From Serinus canaria (taxonomy: Eukaryota > Chordata > Aves > Passeriformes > Fringillidae), in contig NC_066333.1 in NCBI RefSeq assembly GCF_022539315.1, positions 9,267,001 through 9,331,000 on the forward strand: a stretch of DNA of 64,000 nt, written 5' to 3'. This document shows positions 33,761 to 45,818 of this stretch, one piece after another; position 1 is the first letter of the stretch; the number at the start of each line of letters is the position of its first letter. The position numbers and the translations under genes are program-made. The notes beneath the pieces were generated by a model. It worked only from the letters and a program-made list of their open reading frames with translations, did no database searches and was not told the origin of the DNA.

Positions 33761-36700
33761 ATTTTCTTTCCAAGTGAACTCACAGAGAATGACACAATGG
33801 TCCCTCCATTGCTTTGCTCATATTGCTTTCCAATATTTTTATTTTACTCCAGACCAAGTCCATGTGTTTTTGCAGGCAAGCAGGGACTGGGGGCAGGAAG
33901 GGTCTTGGCAATAAGACACCCCCACACACATAAGGGGAAACCCATGGAAAACTTAAACCCAGAAAAGTTTGGTGGGGGAAAAGGATTTTCTCACTGACTT
34001 CAGCCTGCTGGGGATCCTCATTCTGGTCTATATTTGGAGAGAACCTAGCACAGCAAAGGTGCCTGACAGACCTCCTGCTCCTTTTTTTTCCAGTCAAATC
34101 AGGATTAGCATTAGGGATTCTTTATTTGGATTGGGAAATGTCAGTGAGGCTGTCTGGCAGCAGAGGTTGCAGAGAGGCAGTGAACAAAGTTTGCATCCAG
34201 TGAGATTAATTTACACCCTGCAATAGCGGATGTGTGTTCCATCTTTCCCACTGCCTCCAACCTTTCCTGGGTGTATCAGTTCCTCTGGTCACTGTCAAGG
34301 ACTCAAAAATGTTGAGAGACCTTATTCAGCTGGGTAATTGCTTTGATTCCATAGATTAAATTAGTGAAAATAGACACTGAAGACTTTATTAGTGCATCTA
34401 TTTCTTCCTATAAAAACCCTCCTTTTGTAAAAGGGAGGGAATGAGGCTGCCTGCAGGGAAAGGCCATGCAGGGATGAGTGCAATGGGAAGGCTCAGGGAA
34501 TCTCTCATGGGAGCAAACAGCCTTGCAGGGTTTCACTGCAGGAGCACGAGGCTTCTGCAGCCATGCATCTCCCTTCAGCTATTTCAGGCTGAAATCTGCC
34601 TTTAAATCCCCATTTGCAGAATACCTGTTCAATTGCATTGTCACTTTTCAGCTCATTGTAACAACGCTGGTTTTTTCCTTTAACCCATCCCTTTTGCTAT
34701 CAGGAGCTTTTTGACAAGAATATATTCTTTTCATGCATACAAACCAGCCTGTTTCCATCTCACTTCTTCTAAAACCTTTTGACTACTTTTTAAACCTAAA
34801 AATATTGGACCCACCCCAAGTGACCCTCAGCCAAGCAAGAAGATAATTTGATGCATCCAGTGTTTTGCTTCACATGAGTTCTCAGTATTGACAGGGAGGA
34901 AAAAACTGTGAAGAGAATAGATCAGACTTGCTCTTAAAGATCTCTTAAAGAAGAAAATAAGCAGCAGCCAATAATTAGATTGTTTTCTTCCAGCACCCAA
35001 GCCCAGAGTTTATTTGCAAAGCAGTTTCTCAAAGAGTGGTTTAGCAATGAATTGCTGATTAGTTTGGGCACAAGGAACGGGCTGAAGCACCTGCAGAGAT
35101 GCAGTGGCTGGGGAGTGCCTGTACAGGGATGAGGATGTAGCCTGGGGATCAGATCCTGCCCCATTCCCCACTCCAGCCAGTCTCCAACCTGGAGCAGGTT
35201 GTGACCCTCAGCTTTTTGTCTCCCTCCTGATGCAGAACCCAGGTGACAGAATTTTCTAGCCATAAAAACCCTCCACTGGAAATTCAGCCATGACTGAGGG
35301 CAGAGAGAGCACAGGACTGAGCTGGGCCTGTCCCTGAATGTTCCTGGAGAAATTCTACTGGCAGAGCCACCAGTGCCACCCAGCACATCTGTCCTCCCCC
35401 CAGTCCTAATGTCTTTCCCCTTCCCATGCAATTCCATTCTTTGGAGGCTGCTGGGTGGGGGCTGTTGGGGGTTCAGCCTTGCAGGAAGGCAGTTTGCTGC
35501 CTCCTGCTTTCACTTGGGACCATTTTCTCTTCCCTCTCCTCAGTTGTCTTTTGTGCCCAGCAAAGCCCAGCTCTTGCTTGGGATATATTCCTTCCAATTT
35601 ATCCAAGGTTCCAAGGGGAATTATTCTGTGTAAATGTCCTCGTTTAACCACTGTTCCTTTCCTGCAAAACATGTGCCTTGCTTTAATTTTTTTTTCCTTA
35701 CATGAGATATCTTGTTTATTTTTCCCCCTGTCTTTGCTCCTCCCTTGCTAAGGCTGCTTCTCCTGCTGGTGCTGCATTGCTGGTTGCCAGAGAAATGTTT
35801 ATCTTTCACTTTTATTGTAATTTATTGATTTTTTCCCCCCTTATAGGCCCAGAAAGAACCTTTTGCTTCCACCAAACGAGGCACCAGGCACTAACACACT
35901 GTATGCAACTTAAAGAGTTAAAATGAGGAGGGCAAGCCCATATCCCACACAGTCAGTGAGACCATGAGGGAGGCTGAGCCACAACACAGAAACCAGCAGC
36001 ATTATCTGTCTGACTTCTCCCTCTCCTCCCACACACTGGGGACATTTTTTCTCACACTTCTGAGGGTTTTCTGCCTCCCTTGCTACCTGGCTCCACAGCC
36101 AGCAGTCCTGCCTGTTTCCCTCTCTGTGTGTAAATGGGTTGTGATTTGCTGGATTCAATCACTGCTTCCTCTCCAGAGGCTCTGGGAAGGAAAGCCATGA
36201 GCATTAACTTCAAGGAGGTTGCACCATCTTGTCTGCTCCTGATGTAACTCCCTCCTGGCCAATGCTCACAATCCTTAGGGAGAACTTTAATTGTTATTTT
36301 CAGGGAATCTCTATGGAACTGGAGGGATTTCTTTCCCCTCCAGCTCTTTCTCAGTGTACCATGGAGCTATATCCCCCTTTCCCTGACCTATTTGATTTTC
36401 ACTCCCCATTGAAAAGGGCAATCCCCACACATGCCAAGATCTCCGTGCTATGATGTAGGAGGGCACAATCTTCTCCATTACCATTAGCTGTGGTCCTGGT
36501 TATCTGACATTATGTTTTCTCCAACAAATTCCATTGGCTTCAGAGTTGCATGGATAGAGATTTTATAAAACACAGATTCTGGGGACTAAAAGGTGTTAAA
36601 TCTGTCCCAGGGATCCCTTCTGAGCTGATCCTGTGTTTTCAGAGACCTTCATTTGTAGAAAGCATGCCACACTGCCTTGCTATAATGCAAAATATGTTTG

Positions 36701-37079
36701 GCATTAATTTAAATGAAAAACACAAAATCCATTCAAATATTTCTGTGGATGATATCACCTTTGTATCCAGCTGCCAACCCACAGGTCCCTCCTGCCACTC
36801 TCCCCTCCCACCTCCAGTCTCCTGACACAACATCACCTGTGTGTGCAGCACAAAATGAATTGCATCTGCTAGTGCCCAATAATGTTTAAGACAAAAGTCT
36901 TCCATAAGGAGTTTTTTGGGGTTTTAAGCCGAGAAAAACCCTTGTGGAATGGAGTGCTGCTCTGGGGCTGAGTCTTCACAGCACTGTCATAGTAACAATT
37001 ATTTATTTGTTGTTTTTCCCAGTTTTTTTTCCCCCTGACTGTAGGTCTGAAAAATAAAAACAAAAACACAAGCTAACAT
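33761..37079. other. Unique non-coding sequence
   Basis: I see no gene. A short imperfect hairpin (CCCTCCTTTT with AAAAGGGAGGG) lies near 34417-34439. A 167-codon minus-strand frame (34934-35437) lacks recognisable domains and is probably chance. Confidence 0.5.
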
Positions 37080-37300
37080 TTAAAGTATCAGCATCTTTTT
37101 CTGCAGATTTATTTTTTCACATACACAAACCTTCAGAGACAGAAAGATGTATTTGCCAGCTCGTAAAGATATACATTAGCCTTCATAAGTACAGGTTCAA
37201 GAAGTTGTGTTGGATCCTCCAAGTTTTTCTTACACCTACGACCATATTTCATCAATAAATTTGCTATCTAGACAGTACACAAAACTAAAATTGGACCAGC
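37080..37300. other. Candidate conserved non-coding element
   Basis: This AT-rich unique block has retained CpGs (about 37162 and 37239) and a CATCAATAAATTTG string near 37250. It is weakly enhancer-like; composition is the only evidence. Confidence 0.2.
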
Positions 37301-38214
37301 AGCTGACAGCCTGGGGACTGAGCTAGGGACTGTCAGAGCTGGCAGTGTTTGCTAATTGAGTTAAAAGAAAAGAGATCCTTTTTCTTAGCTGAGGGAGTCT
37401 GACACATTTTCTGGGGTTATGGAAGAAGGGACAAACACACAGACACACACAAGCCCCAAACATTTGCCAAAGGGTCTCTTTGAAAGCAGCAAGACCGGCT
37501 GGGATTCAGGTACCCGAAAGCCTGCCTGGTTCAGAGTGTGTTATTTGCTTTTTCACAGTCAATAGGCAATCGTAGATGACAACAAAATATTGGATCTCGC
37601 CTGCAGCGCCGTGGAGCCTTTTTCTTTAATGTGCCAGCACTGAGAAAGAAACTTCCACAAGTTGTGCAAATCACTGCTGGTCAAACGAAAACTGAAAACT
37701 TCGCTGTAGCATGAAATGCAAAGTGGCACCTTAGATACAACTAATGGAGCTATCATGGGCCTAAAAGTAACTCTCAGGGCACCTCAAAGGGATTTGTTTC
37801 TTCCCTTTCAGCCTCCCTGTCTTGCAGGGACATTTGTCACTGCCTGTCTCTGAGTCCCCACTTGGGCCTGCTGTTAATCATTGGGCGCTGGGACTTGCAG
37901 GCATGTGGGAGCGTGCTTGGAGGGAGCTTGGACAATGCATCATCTCAGGTGGGGATAATCCTGAGCTCATCATGACCTTGGCTTTGCTGCAGGGAAAAAT
38001 GCTGTGCAGGAGGGTGTGGGGATCTGCTTTTGGCAAGAGAGTTCAGCTCAGGGAATGATGGGGAGTGCTGAAGCAACCTCTGGCTCTGAACTCAGGGCAA
38101 AAGATGGAGTCCAGCCCCACTCCCACATCCAGGTCCAAACTGCTCCAAAACCAGAGGATGTAGCATGACAACCTCATAGCCCATCTTTAATATGCCAGAA
38201 ACCCCTTCATAAGG
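37301..38214. other. Unique non-coding sequence
   Basis: I see no gene or repeat. A few scattered CpGs occur at 37495-37615. Confidence 0.5.
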
Positions 38215-38380
38215 AGAAGAACATGATTGTGAAAATGGAAGCGGAAACATCATTACGTTTTCTGAGTAATGAGCTTGGCCCCCACCCTGTAGCTAATTAA
38301 AACTGTGGAAGTCTTATTTCAGCTGTAATCAACCTAAATCTTAGCTACAAGCACAGCAAATATTTTTTTCAGTGTATGTG
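38215..38380. other. Candidate conserved non-coding element
   Basis: This is a short AT-rich block with TAATTA (38294-38299), ATTACG and GTAATGAG sites and a retained CpG. The composition is enhancer-like; conservation is inferred. Confidence 0.25.
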
Positions 38381-39234
38381 GCTTTGCTTTTTTGTTGGTA
38401 AGTGAGCAGGGGAGGAGGCAGTGTCTTTTCCTCCATGGCAGGAGCTGTTTTGAGCTGGTTCCTTGACCATGCAGGGAATGTGGTTCCTGCAGGGACAAAC
38501 ACAGCCCTTCTGTGTTTATTTAGAGGCAGTTACCAAACACAGAGATATTCCAGGGCTCAGGGGTTTCAGCCTGATCTAGGATGAGCGGATATCTTAAATG
38601 TAATAATCAAAAAGATAGAAAAAACAGGTAACTCATCTCTCTTGAGCTTTAAATACGAATTGGTTCAAATTTTAGGTGCGTTGTTTCTTTCTTCATCTGT
38701 GTTGCCTGCTCTCCCCAGCTGAGCCACATTAATGCAGAGATTGAGATCCCCCTTCCCAGCATCTCTAAATGGATGGAGGAATCCTCCTGAGGCAAACACG
38801 AGGTGAAGATGTGTAAGAAAAACCTCAATTTAGTATTCTAATAAGAATTAGGCATCCAGATTTCTTTAACAGCTTTGCAATATCAGACGTGAAGCACAAA
38901 GGGATCTTCTCCCTAGCTCAGGGGCATGACACACTCTGTGGACCACGCACAGAAGAGCTGCTCTGGCCTTCCCCACTCTCAGCAAATTATGGTTTTCTAC
39001 TTCAAAAGCTCTGAACTGTGTATATATATATGAAATACAGAGTTGTGGAAAAAAATCCTGACCCTTCAGAAAGCTGCAGTCCTGGCAGGCGGGAGGATGC
39101 TGCGTGTGCTAATAGTGAAAATACAGAGAGACATTTTCCTGCTTGGTTTTCTCTTTGGTGGGGGAAAAAAGGGCAAAGCACTGAGCACACAAATGTGTGC
39201 ACACACAAACCCTCCAGCCTCTGCACATGTATTC
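38381..39234. other. Unique non-coding sequence
   Basis: I see no gene. A short TATATATA patch lies near 39020-39031. Confidence 0.5.
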
Positions 39235-39660
39235 ACTGGGGGTTCAAATTAAACTCCAAATTGTGCAACCGTGATCTGTATAGATTAGAAGTGGGCTTAG
39301 ATTGCAATTAAGTCAAGGGAAGTCAAGAGCTTAGATAACGATTATCATTTTTTTTCCTATTTGGAAGAACCAATTGGAAAAAAAGAAGAAATAAAAAGAA
39401 GATTAAAATACAGTATATCTGTGCACATGCACTAATAAATTGTCATTAAACATTTCCTTCCTTATTGTCTAAATGGAGATACTATGAAATATTTGTAATT
39501 AGCAACACAATTTATTAAAGCTGCCCTATCTTGGCTTGGTGCTGTTTCACAATCAAATGCAGTTTGGGATTTTGCAGCCAACCATTTTTTAATCACCGGA
39601 GCACTTCATTTTTAGTAAATCCAACCCTAATTTTTGTTATCCCCTGCTGGGCTTTACTTG
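39235..39660. other. Candidate conserved non-coding element with paired GATA sites
   Basis: This AT-rich unique block contains an inverted pair of GATA sites, GATAA-CGA-TTATC (39334-39346), an ACCAATTGG box (about 39369-39377) and many TAAT/ATTA cores (for example GTAATTAGC near 39496). The arrangement resembles a developmental enhancer. There is no direct proof. Confidence 0.33.
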
Positions 39661-42600
39661 AAAAAAAAAAAGTTTAATTTGGTTGAGATCCCCTCAAAAT
39701 CATCTCTGCTTAATGCCTCCCAGCCTTCTGCAGTCTGTCTGCCTGTTTTGTACAAAACACACACGCAAGCAGTAATCAGCAGCCATACCCCAGCCTTGCA
39801 TTAAATGTCAGTTTTGTGCTTTGAGATTTTTCATGTGCTTTTGAAAAGCAGGGTGTAGCAGGATGCAACCCACATAGGAAAAAAAAAAAAAAAAAGAGAG
39901 ATACAGCAGAAAAATAGTGTTCATTATCGGGGAGAAGTAAGTAAATGATAAGAGATGATTTAGAGATCCGGAATGTAAAATGCATGATGCAAACGTTCAG
40001 AAATGGACTGCTCCTACACTATTAGGAGTTGAAGGTCATGCCACATGTCATTGGAAAGGTAATTTTCTCTAGATTTTGAAATAGGATCTCAGATTTGACC
40101 TATGCCCTCCGTGTCCAGAACATCTGGGAATCCTTAATGCATCTATTTATTTTCCTTTTTTCCTTTTTCCTTTGTTCCCTCAGCAGGAGGACAGTCCCTA
40201 GCTTGGAAGAAAGGGAAAAAGAATGGCCAGATTTCAGTTTTAGTCTTGCTGTGGACTCGTAGGAGACACTGGACAAGTCATTCCATGCCTTTTGGTTTCC
40301 CCTTGTCAGTAAGATGGATTTGGTATAGAAATGCTCAGATAACTCGTGCTTAGGTCTCAGTATTTGATTAATTAATGCTCAAGAGTTATTTTGTGATGCT
40401 CACATGAAATAAGTTATTCACAGCACATTCAGATGTGCTTCTATTGCTTTAACAGCTTTGAGAATGAGATTTGTTTCCCATAAACAAGATACCTTTATCC
40501 ATATCAATAGGTATCTAAGTGTGATTCCACAGGGTGCAAAATTATATGAATGACTTGAAATTCTTTTATCAGATATTTTTCATTACCTTTTCAAACAGAT
40601 TTAAAATGTCCTTCTCTTAAATCTTCTTCTCGTGCTGGGCTCAGCTAGAAATACAAATGTTTAGTGCATTGGAAGCCAAAGCATCCAAATATATAGTTCT
40701 CTAAGGGAAATATAGGTGCCAATGTGCTTCAGTTTCCCTCATCTTTAGGGTTGGGAAAAGTGAGGTTTATCTATAGAGACTAGAGGAGGAAGAGAAGCAG
40801 AAAAGCTTCCAGACAGTTCCTGCAGACAGCTTTCCTCAATATTTTGAGACAACCTCTCCATGCAAGACAAAATTTCTGTTCTGTGCAAAAATCTAACTGT
40901 TCAGCCTACTTGGCTTCCTGATTTTCAGGGAAATCTTCAAACACCAGAGGCCAAAATTGCTCCAAGGCTCAAATTAAAATCCTTTGCCTCCAAGGGAAAA
41001 AAAACAAAAGCTCAGTACACACTCTTAGCAAAGTTGCAGTGTAAGGAGAGTGAGTGAACATCCATAAAATGAATGTTTTCCCAAGGATAGCACCAATGTT
41101 TGAGAGGAGGGTGCTCACCCTGGTGGTGTTGGGCATCTGCGCTGTGACCGGTGCATGAAGCCAGAGACTAAAATCAGACCTAAAATCATTGGTGCTTCAA
41201 ATCTGCTTCTGCATCAGCCTCATCAGGGTCCTGTCTGCAGCAGCACAGGCCTGGGAGTGCTGGAGCAGAGCCCTGCCCCTCTGGGATGCTCTTCCTCACA
41301 GCCCCATGGCAGCCTGGCCTCCTCTGCTCAGCTGCTGCCCCCTCAATTCTCCTCTCTGTTTATCTTCTCCTTATGAATGGAGCCCAGCTAATCACCCTGA
41401 TGGCCAGGATGCCTGTCAGAAAACATCTAAAAGGATTTAAATCCCTCTCCCTCCTTCAGGAAAGCTTTTCCCTGCAGTGGGAAAAGGGTTCATGATTCTG
41501 ACTGTGGAAGAGAGCAGGGGGATGTGTACTTGGGGGCAGAGCAGCTCTTTGCAGACTTGGACTTGGGGTTCACATCAAATTCCCAGCTAAATATCCTGTC
41601 TAAGGTGAACTTAAAAACAAAGTCATCTTGCAAATGGTTCCCCCAGCAGGTTGAGACATGCTGTTGAGGATAATGTGAACTCCCTGCAGTCTCAGAGAGA
41701 CAGGGAGAAAGCAGCTTATTTCCATATCTTAATTAAAATTTCCATTAATCCCATCTGAGGCCTCATAACTTCAAAAACTTGGACAAAAAACCCCAACACT
41801 TATTTCTGATAAATATTTTAGACTAATTGTTCTGAGGTAGCAGACATCTCTGGCTGGTGAATACCAACGAGCCCTGGGTGCTGCCAGCTGTTTAAAGGGA
41901 GCAGCCAGGGTTTTGTTTGTTTGTCCTCTGAAAATTACTGAACATCTCAAATGCCAGAGATGGGAGACACAGAAAACAAACCTGCTGGGCTGAGCAAGGC
42001 AGCTGTAGCTCCTGTAGCATTGTTTGGAGGCTGCTTTTGTGCCTTGCAGGCTCCTTCCTGAAGGCTCAGAGCCCAGGTGCTTCCAGAACAATGGGAGCTG
42101 ATGGGCAAAGGAGCTGCTGGCTCGGGACAACCTCTCTTAGTGATGCTCTTTTTTTAGCCTCCAAATCAACAGGGAGTTTCTGCAAAAAGTATGAGAATAA
42201 GGGGCTTAAAAGCAAAACAGTTTCTCCAACCATACCCTGAGCCCACAGGAACTGATTTTTGAAGGGAGATGTGGATCTGTGGTGTAGAGGAGCTGATGTC
42301 AGTGGAGAAGATGAACATTCAGAACATGACCTGGCCTTGCCTTCCTCTCCTGCCCATCCCAGAGTCATGGGCAGCTGGTTTTCCTTGCATGCAAAGCCTC
42401 CTTGTGGGATGGAAAAGTCCCCATCCCACTGGACAACCATCAGGAATCCAGACAAGATCATAATTTTTCCCTCTGTGGAGGGACACAGAGTTTCCCCTCC
42501 TTTAAACCAAGATCACAGGAAATGTTCATTCACACTCTGCCTCACTTCTACCAGTTTTTCCATCTTCCCATAGCTCCTGCAGCTTTTCTGGCAGTGACCA

Positions 42601-43649
42601 AAAAGACATTCCTAAAGAACCAGGAAATAGGGCACAACTAATGGCAGTTTCAGCCACCTGCCTGGCCACAGAGGATGGCTGAGAAACAGCAAGATTTAGA
42701 AGGGCAAGAAGAAAAACCACAGTCAGGTTTCTCTTTAAAATCATGCTTCTCCCCCGTTCCTGGGGGATGATCAAGAGAGTCTTGAATGTCCCTTTTGCAC
42801 AATGCTGAGATCAACAGAGCCCAAGGCCCATCTCTTACAACCCCACTCCCCCCCTCAGCCCCCTTTCTTTGCTACCCAAATTTGGCAATAATTTGGGATA
42901 AGAAAATACTAATTCAGGCTTTGTGGAGTGGAGGCAGGTTTGGGAGTAACACAAAAGGTGTTGGATTTTGGCTCTTTCTCCCACACCATTCAACTTTGTA
43001 ATCAGTTTAAAAAATGAATTTAATGATCTTTCACTTAATTTTAAATGCTATTAATTTAATCCATGTAAAGAAGCATTTTTTACTGTTTGAATGCATGCAG
43101 GGGTAAGCAAAATGCTTTCATGTTTCTGTTGAGCACCAGGGTGTATTTGGGAATGCAGAGAGAGGACTCCTCATCCCAGTTTAATAGCACATGGGTGAGA
43201 AATGAACCAGGTATCAAAGCTGGAGGAGCAAGGATGGGGTGTAAAGCAGAGCAGACCTTTAGCTGGGACAGGCTGGGAATTTGTGTCCATGCTCCTGGAG
43301 GGCACAGCTGTTGGGGAATGGAACTGTGAAAGGACAGAGCTCCTCTCTGGCTCTGCACTCCTGGTGTCAGTGGCAGCCACAGAGAGCAGCAGCCATAATT
43401 AAACCCCAGTGCTGAGCCCGGGGTCCCAGAGGTGACATCCTGGGGATGAGCTGAGCATTCACAATGGCAAACTGCAAGGGACCTGCTGACAGGATCTCCG
43501 TGGTCATAGATCACCTCTGAGTGACAGAAAATTGGACACACATCACAAGGAAGGCAGGAGAGAGCTTTGGGGAGGGGGGAGGAAGGGGAGAAAGCAACCA
43601 TTCCTAAAATGAGACTAAAATCTGCCTGGTTGCTAGGGAAGTGGGACTC
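39661..43649. other. Unique non-coding sequence
   Basis: I see no gene. A 17-base poly(A) run is at 39879-39895 and G-rich clusters lie near 43569-43588. A 193-codon minus-strand frame (43080-43661) is the longest non-repeat frame in the window but has no recognisable domain. Confidence 0.5.
39879..39895 (+). repeat. Poly(A) tract, 17 bases
   Basis: Uninterrupted A run followed by GAGAG; no retrocopy features around it. Confidence 0.9.
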
Positions 43650-43960
43650 CTGGTAAGTCACTTCAATTTGTACCTATATTTATAACAGTATGAAGATACG
43701 TTTTATAATCTGTGTAATAAAGAACCTCATCAGCAACTTCTCAAAGAAACTTGTTATTACAGAGAATGACACTCTAATTGCCTCCAGACATTTAGCTTGT
43801 CTAGTGAGTGAAGTAACCTGATAAGCTATTGAGCTATTAAGTGATGTAGAATCAATTAATGTAGTTAGATAAGAAAGTAATACCCTACCTAGGTTAACTA
43901 AGTAGTATGTGTCAAACGAGTCACTATTAATTCAGGTCCAGAACAGCACAGTACACCTGT
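43650..43960. other. Candidate conserved non-coding element
   Basis: This AT-rich, repeat-free block has an ATCAATTAATGTAG string and multiple short GATA/ATTA cores, plus one retained CpG near 43918. It is enhancer-like by composition only. Confidence 0.25.
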
Positions 43961-45000
43961 ATAATTCTCAGTAACCTTCATGAAATTGAGGGGATTGCAT
44001 TTTGACCAAGAAAAACTTGGTTTTCAAAGACTTTTTGTGAAAAAAAAGATACAGAATTCATTATCAAGCTCATTTTTTCCCAGTAATATTCTCCATAAAT
44101 TTAAAACATGAATTACTGAATAGCAATGCTGCAGAGATGGTTAAAGTGCAGGGACTGATTATTTCGAGTTTTGGAAAGAGAGGGAGACATAGGGGGAACA
44201 CACCTTGAATTTCCACACCAGCATGGGAACACAAACAGGAGCTGGATAAATGGGGTTGGAGTTGCTCATGTCACCTGGTGCAGGTGCAGGCTCACCCAGA
44301 CAGCCCTGGAGAGCAGCACAGAACCATCAATGTCCTTCCAGCCTGCAGCACCCCAGGCTGGGCTGTCAGCAAGTGGGGTGACACAGGGACAAGGTGACAG
44401 ACGGGGAAGGGTCACCATGCCTTGTGTAGACACAAGCAAGAAACGTGTGAGGCCCGAGTTCCAGCTCCAGTTAATTTTGTCCCTGTCTGATCTAGCTCTG
44501 GGTGTGATTATCTGGAGCATGTTAGAGCAGAGGAGAGGAGAATGGGTGAGAAATTATCATCCTGTCTGTCTCACCACTGCTGCAGGTTTCCTCTCCTGAT
44601 ATATTGTCTCTGTAGCTGGGGAGTGCAGAGGGAGGTTAATGAATCTTAAAACATTTGTAAGTGGCACAGTGTAGCTCCAAGCAAGCTGGGGTACTCGGGA
44701 AAGTCTGCATTGCTGTGCTAATGTGCTGCTCAACAAGAGCTAATTAGCCCTACCTGGGAGCATAGGGCACCAGGGGACACGGTGGCACTGCCAGCTCGGG
44801 GGATGGCTGTGCTGCCTCCAGCCCTGCTGGCTCAACATCTCTGCTTTGGACCCTTTCTTTCATCTCCTCAAGTTTTTGGAAAGAGATGTTTTCAGCTATG
44901 AAATTGCAGTCACCCAGGTCTCTGGCTGTAGGGGGTGTTCTCATCCAGGTATCCAGCTGGCTGGTTATGTCCAGTATTTTTTATAGATATATAAATATAA
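43961..45000. other. Unique non-coding sequence
   Basis: I see no gene. A 142-codon plus-strand frame (44171-44599) has no recognisable domain. The segment ends at the 3' terminus of a minus-strand CR1. Confidence 0.5.
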
Positions 45001-45125
45001 AATCACAGAATATCCTGAGCTGGAAGGGACCCACACAGATTCATGCCCTCCTTCATGCCCTGTAATGTCAGGGGTTTAACACTGAGTCCAGGGATATTTT
45101 GAGACTTTCTTCCAAGATTGGGTCC
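45001..45125 (-). mobile_element. CR1 LINE 3' fragment (minus strand)
   Basis: It opens with AATCACAGAATATCCTGAG followed by CTGGAAGGGACCCAC, the reverse complement of a CR1 terminus with its octamer end. Similarity fades after about 125 bases. It is a short 5'-truncated, non-coding copy. Confidence 0.85.
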
Positions 45126-45488
45126 ATCAGGGAAAGAAGGGCTCAAAGCAATGTGTCAGAGGTGGGGCAACACCTTCAGGTACTTGTGGGTCAGTTTGCA
45201 TTATATGACCTGCTGTGGTTAGATAACAAACTTGCTTAAAGCTCTTCATAAATCCTTGGAATGGGTATTTGCAATGTTGGAAATTTGCAGTCCTTTGGAA
45301 ATCTGGGCTTGGAGGGGAAATGGACAAACTCTTGCAGGAAGGTTTATTGCATATTGCCTTGTGGATGATCTAAGACAGAAGAATATTTGGGAAAATATTA
45401 CCATTAACACCCCTAACATGTCCCATTACATGAGATGTAACCACCTGGAAAACTTGGTATTTCTTCTGGGAAGGACCACAGGCGTTCC
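45126..45488. other. Unique sequence next to a CR1 end
   Basis: A 98-codon plus-strand frame (45232-45528) crosses this segment. It has no domain I recognise. No splice or RNA feature is clear. Confidence 0.45.
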
Positions 45489-45818
45489 CTATGGACCACA
45501 GGGCAGCAGTAAAAGACCAATGAGCTGAGGGAAATGCAGAAAAATAAATATATCAGTAGTGAAGGTTTTAGTGCTTCCTCTCGAGCATTTAGATGTGGTA
45601 CAGGATTGGAAATTTTGTTTCTGATCTTCTTCAAACACGAACAACCCAGAGCCATCTGAACTGATTTGCTTAATGTGCTGTTCAGCATTCACAGCATAAA
45701 TTGAATTGTTAGCCTCTCTGTCTGTGCATTTGAATGTTTTGATTCTAATATTACCAGCAGAGCAACCTTCCCTAACTGGATTGTTCTCACAAGTAATGTT
45801 GATGCTTTGCACTCCCAC
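45489..45818 (-). CDS. Unrecognised coding-like frame, possible exon or relic
   Basis: This minus-strand frame of 109 codons reads more like a real protein than the other frames here. Over its first 75 or so residues it has evenly mixed charged and polar residues, spaced cysteines (near residues 10, 19, 30 and 70) and possible N-glycosylation sites (NIT and NNS), suggesting a secreted or extracellular domain. Its apparent start is a GTG directly after an in-frame stop, so if it is an exon the true boundary would be a splice site; no strong acceptor is obvious. The last 35 or so residues turn hydrophobic. I do not recognise the family. It could be an orphan exon, a pseudogene fragment, a retroelement remnant or chance. 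Confidence 0.15.
   Translation of the reverse strand: MGVQSINITCENNPVREGCSAGNIRIKTFKCTDREANNSIYAVNAEQHIKQISSDGSGLFVFEEDQKQNFQSCTTSKCSRGSTKTFTTDIFIFLHFPQLIGLLLLPCGP

Noticed and set aside
43569..43588. G-rich run as a G-quadruplex
   Set aside because: Runs are split as four, six, two and four G, so the standard four-run rule with three or more G each is not met cleanly.
43080..43661. 193-codon minus-strand frame
   Set aside because: It is the longest non-repeat frame but has no domain or family resemblance, and it overlaps opposing frames. It is likely chance in 64 kb.
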